Shown: positions 27,753 through 36,353 of the stretch, in pieces
How the letters are laid out: each line of letters begins with the position of its first letter
Numbering within the stretch: position 1 is the first letter of the stretch
Assembly (NCBI RefSeq): GCF_003010965.1
Contig: NZ_PGGM01000002.1
Coordinates: 496,001 to 560,000 of the forward strand
Direction: 5' to 3'
DNA from: Phyllobacterium sophorae
GTDB taxonomy: Bacteria; Pseudomonadota; Alphaproteobacteria; Rhizobiales; Rhizobiaceae
Length of the DNA stretch: 64,000 nucleotides
Notes under the pieces: generated by a model
The model's input: the letters and a program-made list of their open reading frames with translations, nothing else
Told to the model about the DNA's origin: nothing
Database searches by the model: none
Program-made: the position numbers and the translations under genes

Positions 27753-28469
27753 ATGCGAACCGTGCTTTATGGCATTGGGGTGATGGGCCTTGTGCTTTTT
27801 GCGGGTGTTGTCCAGGCGGCCTCCCTGCGCGTATCCCCCACCAATCTCGAAATGACAGTGCCCGGCAGTGCCGGGATCCTCACGTTGACCAACGAAGCAA
27901 AACGTCCGATCAATGTGCAGATAAGAGTGTTCCGCTGGACGCAGGTAAACGGTGCTGAACAGCTCGACCCCACCAATGACGTGGTGGTCAGTCCGCCTTC
28001 CACCAGTCTTTCCGCGAACAAGGATTATGCAATCCGCGTGCTTCGCGTGGCGAAGAAACCGGTCGTGGGTGAAGAGAGCTACCGAGTTATCGTTGATGAG
28101 TTGCCCGATCCTTCGCGCAAGAAGGCCGGAGCGGTTACCCTTGTCGTGCGCTATTCAATACCGGTTTTCTTCAAGGATCAGGACGCAACGCCACCAAAGG
28201 TCGACTGGGGGATTGCCAAAACGAAAGGGTCGCTGGTGCTCACTGCCCGTAACACGGGTGACATGCGGCTCAGGCTTGCCGATGTGCAACTGACCCAGCA
28301 GGGCCGTGTGCTCGGCGCGCGCGAGGGGCTCGTCGGTTACGTGCTGGGCGGCGCAAGCATGCAGTGGCCCATTGCCGGCGGGCATTCGGTTTCCGCGGGA
28401 TCAATCGGGCTGAAGGCGCAAAGCGAATCCGGGTTGTTGAATGCCGATATTGCGATCAGCGGCCGTTAG
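27753..28469 (+). CDS. Periplasmic pilus chaperone (CsuC-like), cluster 1
   Basis: The 238-residue PapD-like chaperone has a signal peptide ending VVQAA near residue 23, then the N-terminal Ig domain with RPINVQIRVFRWTQVNG and EESYRVIVDELPDPS near 107, the conserved FGS/FGL-type chaperone blocks, and a C-terminal domain. It is the same length as the chaperone at 31392 and clearly paralogous throughout. It would hold SCPU subunits in the periplasm. Its last 29 bases overlap the start of a truncated usher gene, the same layout as in the intact cluster. It is intact itself and could serve the second usher. Confidence 0.9.
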   Translation: MRTVLYGIGVMGLVLFAGVVQAASLRVSPTNLEMTVPGSAGILTLTNEAKRPINVQIRVFRWTQVNGAEQLDPTNDVVVSPPSTSLSANKDYAIRVLRVAKKPVVGEESYRVIVDELPDPSRKKAGAVTLVVRYSIPVFFKDQDATPPKVDWGIAKTKGSLVLTARNTGDMRLRLADVQLTQQGRVLGAREGLVGYVLGGASMQWPIAGGHSVSAGSIGLKAQSESGLLNADIAISGR

Positions 28470-29025
28470 GCTGGGGGCGATTATTTGCATGAGTTTGTGT
28501 CCGCCTTCCTTGTTGCAGGCGCAGGAGCCAGGGGGAGACGCGCCGGGTCATACGCAATCGCAAAACGCCGGGACAAAGGACCTCTATCTGGAGGTCTTCA
28601 TCAACGGTGATTCCATGAAAATGATTGGTGCATTCAAGCAATTGCCTGACGGCGCGCTGGTAGCGCGACCCGAGGAGCTGCGAGAGGTGGGCCTTGAGCC
28701 GAATGGCAAGGCGGCCGCTCCTGACGGATCGATCAGGATCGATCGATTGCCAGGTGTCGGATACCGGATCGAGGCCGAAACACAGCGCCTTTACTTCACG
28801 ACTCCAGATGCAGGGCGTGCGGCCAAGGTCATCGACATCAATCCGGAGCCTGATAAGGAGCGCCAAAAGCCCCAATCCAGCTATGGGGCAGTGCTGAATT
28901 ATTCGCTGTTTGCCAGCACGGACAATTTGATGGACGGGAATGTGAAGCCGTTCCAGGGCATTTCCGGCGGCTTCGATGCGCGATTCTTCAGTCCCTATGG
29001 AACACTCAGCCAGTCGTTTACCGCA
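28441..29025 (+). pseudogene. Truncated outer-membrane usher (CsuD-like), cluster 1
   Basis: Only about 195 codons of an usher remain: signal peptide to SLLQAQ, the N-terminal chaperone-binding domain (LYLEVFINGDSMKMIGAFKQ) and the first barrel strands to PYGTLSQSFTA. The intact paralogue at 32089 has the same blocks in the same order and then continues SFSDSELQGVRRLN for about 615 more residues. Here similarity stops at about 29025; the frame runs on for 21 unrelated codons to a stop at 29088. Barrel, plug and C-terminal domains are missing, so no pore can form. A deletion joins this stump to the tip gene. Confidence 0.85.
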
Positions 29026-29746
29026 AGGTACAATTGGCCCGTTCCGGCTGATGACCGGCGGGGGATCGCTTGCGTATCAGCTCTATAGCGATCCAGCGCG
29101 GCAAGTCGTCTGGGGCTCGTGGATTTGGGCACTCACGCCACGCCCGCCGGAAATCTTCGTCGACGTTCCGCTTCTTGGACTCGGAACGACCACGACGACA
29201 ATATATGGTCAGGTTCGCGCCAACCAGCCGACGGCGCCCGTCGGCAGCTATTCATCGGCATTTTCCGCAGCGCAGACCCCGTTCCGCTATCGCTACAATG
29301 ACAACAATGGATGCGCAAATCCCGCGGGCATTCAGGGGACCACCAGCTTCACGGTCAGCCTCCAGACCGCCAAGGATTGCCTCGTTTCCGCCCATGATAT
29401 CGATTTTGGCAATCGCGGCGTGCTGAGTTCCAATATCGATCAGGATGGACAGGTAACGGTGACATGCTCTCCGTTGACGCCCTACGTCGTGGCGCTCGGC
29501 CCCGGCGGCGCCAATGCCGGTCCGACTGCACGAAGAATGACCAAAGGGGCGGAATCCATTACCTATGGACTTTACCGCAATGCGGTAAGAAATCTTGCCT
29601 GGGGGGATACTGCCGGCAGCGACACGGCGAGCCAAACAGGCACGGGTCATGCTCAGAACCTGCCGGTCCATGCACGTATCCCGCCGCAGACGACACCGAC
29701 GCCAGGCGCCTATAGCGACACGATCGTCGTTACCGTTACTTATTGA
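29026..29746 (+). pseudogene. Headless two-domain SCPU tip protein (CsuE-like), cluster 1
   Basis: About 240 codons of a tip adhesin, in a different frame from the usher stump before it. The open frame enters within the first SCPU domain (LMTGGGSLAYQLYSD, starting near 29050) and continues through a complete second SCPU domain: cysteines in AKDCLVSAHDIDFGN and VTCSPLTPY, then RRMTKGAESITYGLYRN, and the end GAYSDTIVVTVTY. The intact paralogue at 34599 has about 85 further N-terminal residues including the signal peptide. The only ATG upstream in frame (28976) lies inside usher DNA read out of frame. Without a signal peptide it cannot reach the periplasm. Confidence 0.85.
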
Positions 29747-30071
29747 CGTACGGGAACATTCGGTTGGCGAGCAAAAATCCATTTTGTTGACGCGATGGTC
29801 CAATATCACCCATACCCATACCCACGCTTGCGTATATAGTGTGAGGCGATGCAATTACTGGTTGATATGTTAGACTTAAGTAAAAGGCGATATTCGTGCT
29901 TAGGTTGAGTTGTTCTATATTGGCAGCTTGAAAGCTTGGATTAGTCTTAATATTTCGAATCTTTTGCCGATTTTCTGTTGACATGGACGCTATCCACGTC
30001 GTAGGCGAAATACTTATTAATGCCTCCCAATTAATTGGGGTCTATTTTTTATTTTTTGCCGGATAACCATT
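29747..30071. other. AT-rich gap between pilus units
   Basis: There is no gene in these 325 bp. The stretch is clearly AT-rich and contains a short CCCATACCCATACCCA direct repeat near 29812-29827, within a cccatac-type tract. It probably holds the promoter of the pilin remnant at 30072. I see no terminator with a T tract after the tip remnant. Confidence 0.45.
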
Positions 30072-30598
30072 ATGAATTGTCTTTTTTCAGGGCCCGGCCT
30101 GCGCGCTGCGGCTATCGTCATGGCTTTGTCGCAACCGGCGCTGTCTGCATCGCCGACGGGGACACTGAATATCGGTTTGACACTCAAGGGTGGAAGCTGC
30201 GAACTGAAAAGTGTGCCCAGCATCGATTTCGGCACCTATGCCAATCTGGTCTTCAAATTGGGGAGGCGCGATATCGAGAAAAGAGCTGACATTGTCATCA
30301 ATTGCGCCGCGAACACCGGTTACACGCTCACGCTTGGCGCGGGGCTGAATGATGATAATGAGGCCATCGATTGATGCGCAGCGCTAAAGGCAATCTCGTC
30401 TGGTATTATTTGATGTTCGGCCGGGAGAGCATCGAAACCTTTCCCCTCGATGAGAATAATAAACCGATAACAAGGGGCACAGGCACGGGAGCGGACGAGC
30501 CCATAACGGTTGTCGCAGGTATCCCGCAGAATATGAGAAGCCCAAATCCTCTTCCCGGAGTCTACAAGGATACGGTTACGCTCATACTCACCTTCTGA
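30072..30598 (+). pseudogene. SCPU pilin split by a one-base frameshift
   Basis: The first frame (30072-30374, 100 codons) has a signal peptide (to LSQPALSA), the SCPU cysteines in GGSCELKS and VINCAANTG, and ends LNDDNEAID-stop. The second frame, one base back, resumes at about 30368 with RLMRSAKGNLVWYY, which is the family's R-x-M-x-x-x-x-GN block, and ends PGVYKDTVTLILTF at 30598. Joined, the two make one normal SCPU protein, so a single base was lost near 30362-30370. The stop and the next ATG overlap as TGATG, so reinitiation is possible, but the second half would lack a signal peptide. Confidence 0.8.
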
Positions 30599-30833
30599 TG
30601 TTTTTTGTGGAGGGCATTTGCAACTACAGAATAATACTAAAGGACAATCGAAATAATGCGCCTATGTTGTTGTGTGTTTAATCGGTAACACCAAACAGGC
30701 GTTTTTGTAGAAAGCAGATATACTTTGTATTTTCAAAATGTAGCGCATTGACACCTTGCGCCAGCGATATGTTAACAAACGTTCTCCCAATTTATAGGGA
30801 CCAATTTAATTTTGAATCATAGGGAATTTTTTG

Positions 30834-31364
30834 ATGATGTCTCGTATTTCAACACGCATTGCATTTGCTTCCGCGCTCGTTGCCTCGCTTGGTTTCACTG
30901 GTTCTGCGTTTGCGGCTTCCAAGAGCGGCACGCTCAATGTCCAGCTGACAATTGAAGAGGGTTGCAGTGTCTTTGACACTGACGGCGCCAATCTCAACTT
31001 CGGTACATGGTCCGGTCTGACGGACAACATCAAGCAATCAGCAACGTTCAACGTTTCCTGCAGTACGGCAAACGCCAAGTTTACCGTTGGTTTGGATGCC
31101 GGCAAAGGCGCTGGCGCCAGTGCTGCCGCGCGCTATATGACGAATAGCACCGATGCGACCAAGAAGGTCGGCTACAATCTCTACACTGCATCTGACTATC
31201 AGAAAGTTTGGGGTACAGGTGCTGATGCCGTGAGTTATACTGCGGCGACGACTGCCGCCCAGACGAATGTGCCGTTCACGGTCTACGGCTGGGTAAAGCC
31301 CCAGATCAATCCTGGCTCTGGCGTCTACAAGGACACCGTCGCGATCCTGGTTACGCTCAACTAG
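30834..31364 (+). CDS. SCPU-domain pilin subunit (CsuA/B-like), cluster 2
   Basis: This 176-residue protein is an intact SCPU pilin with signal peptide ending GSAFA near residue 25. Cysteines lie in EGCSVFD and VSCSTAN, ARYMTNSTDATKKVGYNLYT is the central block, and the end PGSGVYKDTVAILVTLN is a chaperone-binding strand. AGGGA eight bases before 30834 supports this start among several ATGs. It is the first gene of the complete cluster and probably the main shaft subunit. The 235 bp before it are AT-rich and contain no gene. The chaperone gene follows after 27 bases. Confidence 0.9.
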   Translation: MMSRISTRIAFASALVASLGFTGSAFAASKSGTLNVQLTIEEGCSVFDTDGANLNFGTWSGLTDNIKQSATFNVSCSTANAKFTVGLDAGKGAGASAAARYMTNSTDATKKVGYNLYTASDYQKVWGTGADAVSYTAATTAAQTNVPFTVYGWVKPQINPGSGVYKDTVAILVTLN

Positions 31365-31391
31365 CAGCTCTGCACATCACTGGAGGACGCC

Positions 31392-32108
31392 ATGCGATCC
31401 TTGTTATACGGCATCGGCCTTCTCGGCCTTTGCGCGTTTCAAACCGGCATTGCCGCGGCGTCCTCCCTGCAGGTTTCGCCTACCCGTATCGACCAGGTGA
31501 TGCCGGCCAGCGCCGGCGTCATCACCCTCAGGAATGAGGAGAACAGACCGGTCAACGTGCAGGTCCGGGTCTTCCGCTGGAGCCAGGTCATGGGTGTTGA
31601 GAGGCTGGAGCCGACGGCCGATGTGGTCGCGAGCCCGCCATCGGCGCAGATCGGCGCGGGCAAACAATATCTGTTGCGCGTGGTACGGATCAGCAAAGCG
31701 CCGGTCACTGCCGAGGAAAGCTACCGGGTACTGGTCGACGAACTGCCGGACCCGTCGCAGCTGAAGGCGGGCACGGTCAATTTTACCGTGCGGTTTTCAC
31801 TGCCGGTCTTCTACAGGAGCGAACAATCGGCTGCAGCGCGGGTCGGCTGGAATATCCGGCGCGCCAATGGCGGCTATGTCCTTTTCGGGTCCAATGCCGG
31901 CGGCACGAAACTTCGCCTGACGGATATTCAGCTGCTGCAGAGCGGCCGGATCATCGGCGTCAAGAAAGATGCGGGCGGCTATGTGCTGGCTGGAAGCTCG
32001 GCGCAATTTCCGCTCGGCCCAGCAAAAGGGCTGAGACCGGGTCCGGCAGTCCTGAAGCTGCAGACCGACAGGGGAGCTCTCGAAGCCGATGTCGACGTCA
32101 GCAACTAG
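31392..32108 (+). CDS. Periplasmic pilus chaperone (CsuC-like), cluster 2
   Basis: The 238-residue PapD-like chaperone has a signal peptide ending GIAAA, then RPVNVQVRVFRWSQVMG and EESYRVLVDELPDPSQLKAG, the same blocks as its paralogue at 27753. It binds SCPU subunits by donor-strand complementation and delivers them to the usher. A TGGAGG site precedes the start. Its last 20 bases overlap the usher gene. It belongs to the complete operon 30834-35564. Confidence 0.92.
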   Translation: MRSLLYGIGLLGLCAFQTGIAAASSLQVSPTRIDQVMPASAGVITLRNEENRPVNVQVRVFRWSQVMGVERLEPTADVVASPPSAQIGAGKQYLLRVVRISKAPVTAEESYRVLVDELPDPSQLKAGTVNFTVRFSLPVFYRSEQSAAARVGWNIRRANGGYVLFGSNAGGTKLRLTDIQLLQSGRIIGVKKDAGGYVLAGSSAQFPLGPAKGLRPGPAVLKLQTDRGALEADVDVSN

Positions 32109-34602
32109 AGCAAGCCTTGAAATCCTGGCGCGGTGTGGAGATGACGCTCCGCGCAGGTTTTCAACGCGTGCTCTTCGATGCATCGGGCTGGCTCTGTGGG
32201 CCATCGCCTGCCTTGACACGGCAGGGCGGGCGCAAGAGATGCCGCTTGATGCCGCGCCGGTGGCGGCTATTCAGGTGGCGGGCCAGGTGGCGGGGGCGCA
32301 GGGACTGCAGCTCGCAGTCTATATCAACGACGTCAATACGGATTTTGTCGGCACATTCGAGCAATTGCCCGACGGCAGCCTGACGGCCGAGCCGGATGAA
32401 CTCGAGGAAGTGGGGATCAAGCCCGTCAAGAATGCGATCCGGCCTGACGGGTCAATTCACCTCAACGATCTGCCGGGCATCGCATATCATGTCGTGCCGG
32501 ATACCCAGAGCATTTACGTGACCGCGACCGATGCGGCGCGCGTGCCGCGCAAAATCGATCTCGATGCGCGGCGGACCGGGCGGGAACGGCCCAAACCCTC
32601 CGCGAGCACCGGCGCAGTTCTGAACTATTCGCTCTATTCGAGCTCCAACAATTTGATGGACGGCGACCTCAAGCCTTTCCAGGGCATTTCCGGCGGTTTC
32701 GATGCACGGTTCTTCAGCCCGTTCGGAACATTGAACCAGTCCTTCACCGCCAGCTTCTCGGACAGCGAATTGCAGGGCGTCAGGCGGCTGAACACCACGT
32801 GGAACTATTCCGACGCGGAGCGCCTGATCACCTATAATGCCGGCGATCTCGTCTCGCGCGGATTGCCCTGGACGCGTTCCGTCTACCTCGGCGGCATGCA
32901 GATCGAACGGAATTTCTCCTTGCGGGGGGATCTTGTAACCCTGCCCATGCCTGTCGTGTCCGGTTCGGCAGCGGTTCCTTCGACGCTTGATGTCTACACG
33001 CAGAATGTAAAGACCTACAGCACGGAGATTCCGGCGGGGCCGTTTGAACTGTCCAATTTTCCGGTGATCAGCGGGGCGGGCGAGGCCCAGGTGGTGTTGA
33101 AGGATACGCTCGGCCGTGAAACCAGAACGACATTGCCGTTTTATACTTCGAGCGAGCAGCTGGTCAAGGGACTGCTCGATTTCTCGGCGGAAATCGGCTT
33201 TCCCCGCCGCGGTTACGGCAACGAATCCAATGATTATAGCAGCGACATTTTCGGCACGGCGACGGCCCGCTATGGTCTGACCAACTGGCTGACTCTGGAA
33301 AGCCATGTGGAGGGTGGTGCCGATCTGTTGAACGGCGGCATTGGCGCCGCCTTTCCGCTCGGGCGCTGGGGCGCCACGTCGCTGGCGGTGGCGGGGAGCC
33401 GGCATGACGGCGAAACCGGCGTGCTTGTGAACGGGTCGCTGGAACTGCGCTATGACACATGGACGCTTTACGGCCGCATGCAGCGCACTTTCGGGGATTA
33501 TGACGATATTGCTTCGGTTTCCGCCGATAGCGAGCGCATTCGCGATCAGTTCTACTATTATCCGGGCGCGCGGATATTCTCGGCGCGGGTACCGCGTTCG
33601 ATCGATCAGGTGAGCTTCAGTCTTCCAACGCCGTTCAGCCGGTCCAGTATCAATCTTTCCTTCACACAGATCGAAATGGATAACGGCGAGAGAAACCGCG
33701 CGGCAAGTGCTTCCTACAGCCAGTCGTTATTCAAAAATACGTCGCTCCATGCGTCCGCCTTTACAGATCTAGACGACAGCGACAATTTCGGCGTCTATGC
33801 CGGACTATCCGTATCTTTCGACAACGGCATCTATGCCTCGACCGGTACCGACGATAACGGCGGCGATATTGCCGGTTTCGCGGAAGTTGCGAAATACGCG
33901 ACCACGGAACAGGGCAGCTATGGCTGGGCCGCGAGAACCAGCGAGGGCAAGACGCCCAACCGCTCGGTATCGGGCAGCTATCGCGGCAAGATCGCGCACG
34001 TCGATGGCTATGTGCAGCAATATGGCGACGCGGCACGAGTCAGTGGTCAGATCGATGGCGCTATTGCGGTGGCAGGCGGCGGCGTCTTTGCCACCAATCG
34101 TATCGATGACGCCTTTGCCGTGGTCAATGTTGGCGCCCCCGGTGTCGAAGTGAAGTCCGGCAACAATGTGGTTGGGCATACGAATGGCAGCGGGCGACTC
34201 ATCGTGCCGGATCTCAACTCATGGGAGACCAACCAGATCGATATCGACCCGCAGAACCTCCCCGTCGATGCCGCTATCGGTGATACGCAAAGCATTATCG
34301 TTCCCGCTAACCAGGGCGGCGTGGTGGTGGATTTCCATGTCAAGGAAGCTGGCGGCGGGGCGATCGTCACGTTGCTCGATGCAAATGGAAAGCCGTTGGC
34401 GGCCGGGCTTCTGGGGAAGATCGACGGTAGCGGGAACACGTTTGTCGTCGGTTATGATGGCGAGGCATTCGTCCAGGGGCTCGCGCCGGGTGAAAATCTG
34501 GTTTCGATTGAACTGACAGGCGGAAGCTCCTGTCATGCAGCTTTTGCCTACCGGCCACAACCCGGAAACCAGGTATCAATCAGGAATGTGGTGTGCCAAT
34601 GA
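32089..34602 (+). CDS. Outer-membrane usher (CsuD-like), cluster 2
   Basis: The 837-residue usher is complete. It has a long signal region to AGRAQ (about residue 49), an N-terminal chaperone-subunit binding domain (LAVYINDVNTDFVGTFEQ), PFQGISGGFDARFFSPFGTL at the entry to the barrel, about 600 residues of alternating beta strands with an internal plug, and C-terminal domains (VVVDFHVKEAGGGAIVTLLD) ending in a Cys-containing tail. It assembles and secretes the pilus. It overlaps the chaperone by 20 bases, and the tip gene overlaps its stop (ATGA). The first 50 codons contain a long N-terminal extension, so a later start may be used. It is the only functional usher in the window. Confidence 0.93.
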   Translation: MSTSATRASLEILARCGDDAPRRFSTRALRCIGLALWAIACLDTAGRAQEMPLDAAPVAAIQVAGQVAGAQGLQLAVYINDVNTDFVGTFEQLPDGSLTAEPDELEEVGIKPVKNAIRPDGSIHLNDLPGIAYHVVPDTQSIYVTATDAARVPRKIDLDARRTGRERPKPSASTGAVLNYSLYSSSNNLMDGDLKPFQGISGGFDARFFSPFGTLNQSFTASFSDSELQGVRRLNTTWNYSDAERLITYNAGDLVSRGLPWTRSVYLGGMQIERNFSLRGDLVTLPMPVVSGSAAVPSTLDVYTQNVKTYSTEIPAGPFELSNFPVISGAGEAQVVLKDTLGRETRTTLPFYTSSEQLVKGLLDFSAEIGFPRRGYGNESNDYSSDIFGTATARYGLTNWLTLESHVEGGADLLNGGIGAAFPLGRWGATSLAVAGSRHDGETGVLVNGSLELRYDTWTLYGRMQRTFGDYDDIASVSADSERIRDQFYYYPGARIFSARVPRSIDQVSFSLPTPFSRSSINLSFTQIEMDNGERNRAASASYSQSLFKNTSLHASAFTDLDDSDNFGVYAGLSVSFDNGIYASTGTDDNGGDIAGFAEVAKYATTEQGSYGWAARTSEGKTPNRSVSGSYRGKIAHVDGYVQQYGDAARVSGQIDGAIAVAGGGVFATNRIDDAFAVVNVGAPGVEVKSGNNVVGHTNGSGRLIVPDLNSWETNQIDIDPQNLPVDAAIGDTQSIIVPANQGGVVVDFHVKEAGGGAIVTLLDANGKPLAAGLLGKIDGSGNTFVVGYDGEAFVQGLAPGENLVSIELTGGSSCHAAFAYRPQPGNQVSIRNVVCQ

Positions 34603-35564
34603 GACGGTTGTTGTTACTGCTGATCTGCCTTGCCGGGTTCACGCTGGTCCCCCGGATGGCTTTCGCGCTCACCTGCACGTTCGCCCCGAGCGGGGAAATG
34701 GTCTTCTCGGGCAGTCCGTCGGGGTCCGCCGTTCTCGACGCTTCATTGAACATAACCTACTCTTGCTGGAGTACACCCCTCGATCCTGGAACAACCGTTC
34801 TGGTCTGTCCGGCAGTGGGCAGGCTTGACGCGGCAACCGGAACACGCAGCATGAAGGCCGGCAGCAGTGATCTAAAATTCCAGCTCTATTCCGATGCGGC
34901 CAGATCGAAAGTCGCCCCGGACCAGGGCTATCCAGCGACCCTCATGCAATTGGCGGTGGTCTTTATGGGCGTCGGCAATGGAACCTTCACATTTCCCTAT
35001 GGGCGGATCGAGAAGCAGCGGGTGGAGTCAGGAGACTATTCAGCGAATATACCGATTACTTTTTACTATCGCTGGCTGACCCTGTTGGAACCGCCGCCTG
35101 GCTGCCCGCTTGGCGTTGGCACCCAGACTACGCAAATGAATTTCATGGCCAGGATCAAGGTCGACAAGACTTGCTCTGTGGACACAAGTCCGATCAATTT
35201 CGGCAAGATGGCGGCCCTGCCGCAGGGTCAGGATATCGACGCGACCGGCTCGCTGAAAATCAACTGCACGCCGAATGTGGGTTACAATATCCTGCTGGGC
35301 AACGGCAAAGCGGCGATCGGCCCTAACGCCAGGAAAATGTTCGCCGGATCAGACCCCGTCGGTCAATCGATCGGCTATGGTCTTTACAGCGACCCGGGCC
35401 GGACTGCTTCCTGGGGCGATATGATCACTGCAAGCGGGCAGGCAGAGAAGCTTGGTACGGGGACAGAGCAGAATTATACCGTCTATGCCCGTGTCCCCAG
35501 GGGGCAGGCGACACCTCCAGCAGGCATCTATTCCGACTACGTCATCGTGACCGTGACTTACTAG
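34599..35564 (+). CDS. Two-domain SCPU tip protein (CsuE-like)
   Basis: The 321-residue protein has a signal peptide ending RMAFA and two SCPU domains. The first (about 24-190) carries CTFAPSGEMVFSG and DLKFQLYSDAARSK, the second (about 195-321) TCSVDTSPINFGKMA, NCTPNVGYNILLG and QSIGYGLYSDPGR. In archaic pili the last gene of this form encodes the tip adhesin that binds abiotic surfaces. A GTG at 34593 is in frame, but the ATG at 34599 overlaps the usher stop as ATGA and is the likelier start. The truncated gene at 29026 is its paralogue. Confidence 0.9.
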   Translation: MRRLLLLLICLAGFTLVPRMAFALTCTFAPSGEMVFSGSPSGSAVLDASLNITYSCWSTPLDPGTTVLVCPAVGRLDAATGTRSMKAGSSDLKFQLYSDAARSKVAPDQGYPATLMQLAVVFMGVGNGTFTFPYGRIEKQRVESGDYSANIPITFYYRWLTLLEPPPGCPLGVGTQTTQMNFMARIKVDKTCSVDTSPINFGKMAALPQGQDIDATGSLKINCTPNVGYNILLGNGKAAIGPNARKMFAGSDPVGQSIGYGLYSDPGRTASWGDMITASGQAEKLGTGTEQNYTVYARVPRGQATPPAGIYSDYVIVTVTY

Positions 35565-35877
35565 GTGCTGATGTTCACGCCATGGCGAAATGGCGCCTGA
35601 AACGGCAAGAAAATGCAACGCAGGTATTAAAAAAGCAAAAGGCCGGGAGCTACCCGACCTTCCTAAGCTTACCTCAACATCAGTGCCAGTACATCCGTGG
35701 TCAAAGATGGAAATAAGCTATTCGCTATGTGTAATCATTAGCCTGTCATTGCGACAGAATAATGACAGGCGGTAAATGACTGGAAGCGCGTACGCCATAC
35801 AAATCGCGCTTGGGAACAAGGTGAATGATCAAGGTAAACGCGGGGTTAATAGATCGGCACAAATTAAATGAAATCGC
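35565..35877. other. Non-coding region after the pilus operon
   Basis: No gene is supported in these 313 bp. Apart from the hairpin at 35640-35660, the stretch is AT-rich with a short palindrome TTATTCTGTCGCAATGACAG-like arrangement near 35745-35770 (CCTGTCATT and AATGACAGG as inverted arms). It separates the convergent pilus operon and lipoprotein gene. Confidence 0.45.
35629..35660 (-). terminator. Probable terminator of the minus-strand lipoprotein gene
   Basis: AGGCCGGG (35640-35647) and CCCGACCT (35653-35660) pair with one mismatch around a five-base loop. On the minus strand it is followed by a TTTTGCTTTTTT tract. It lies about 220 bp after the lipoprotein stop and between convergent genes, so it may block leftward transcription into the pilus operon. 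Confidence 0.6.
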
Positions 35878-36294
35878 TCAGGCCGGTCCCAGCATCCTGT
35901 CCTGGTTCGTTCGTCCGCCCATGCAGCGGTAGCGAACTTCGTAGCGAGGATCCATGATAGCCGTCACATCCTGCGCAGTGCAGTTGCGTCCGGAGCTGCG
36001 CAGGTACTGTTCTGCGGCATCGCGGTAGACCACTGGAGGAGTGGCAACGAGGCTGTTGGCGACGCCCATACCAAGGCCGCGGACGAAACCTTCGGTTGCC
36101 GAGCCGCCTGTACCCGGCCCTATCATCATCCGGCCGCGCGCCGGATTGTCGATGATCTGGAATGACTGGCCGCTTGACGCCGTGAACTGTTGCTGAGGCA
36201 AGCCGCCATAGTTGGATTTAGCGTAATTGATCCCGGCGCAGCCGCTCATTGCAATCATCAGGAGAGGGGCCGTCAGCCGCAAAAACAGTTTCAT
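35878..36294 (-). CDS. Small lipoprotein
   Basis: The 138-residue product has a signal peptide with lipobox AMSGC (Cys19), then a glycine-rich region with ATEGFVRGLGMGVANSLVATP, and a C-terminal domain with two cysteines (RNCTAQDV and RYRCMGG) and the phrase AIMDPRYEVRYRC. I do not recognise a named family, although similar short lipoproteins occur in rhizobia. It follows nnr in the same direction after 59 bases and may share its transcript. Confidence 0.7.
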   Translation of the reverse strand: MKLFLRLTAPLLMIAMSGCAGINYAKSNYGGLPQQQFTASSGQSFQIIDNPARGRMMIGPGTGGSATEGFVRGLGMGVANSLVATPPVVYRDAAEQYLRSSGRNCTAQDVTAIMDPRYEVRYRCMGGRTNQDRMLGPA

Positions 36295-36353
36295 GATTCA
36301 CTCCCGCTTTCGTTGAATCGTGGTCTTTTTGGTGCAGTCTTCGTCACTGGCAA

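Noticed and set aside
28976-29025. ATG at 28976 as a real start for the tip remnant
   Set aside because: The codons to 29025 are usher DNA read out of frame, with no signal peptide and no ribosome site.
29812-29827. CCCATACCCATACCCA as a CRISPR-like or phase-variation tract
   Set aside because: Only two to three short units, no spacers, and no gene frame depends on it.
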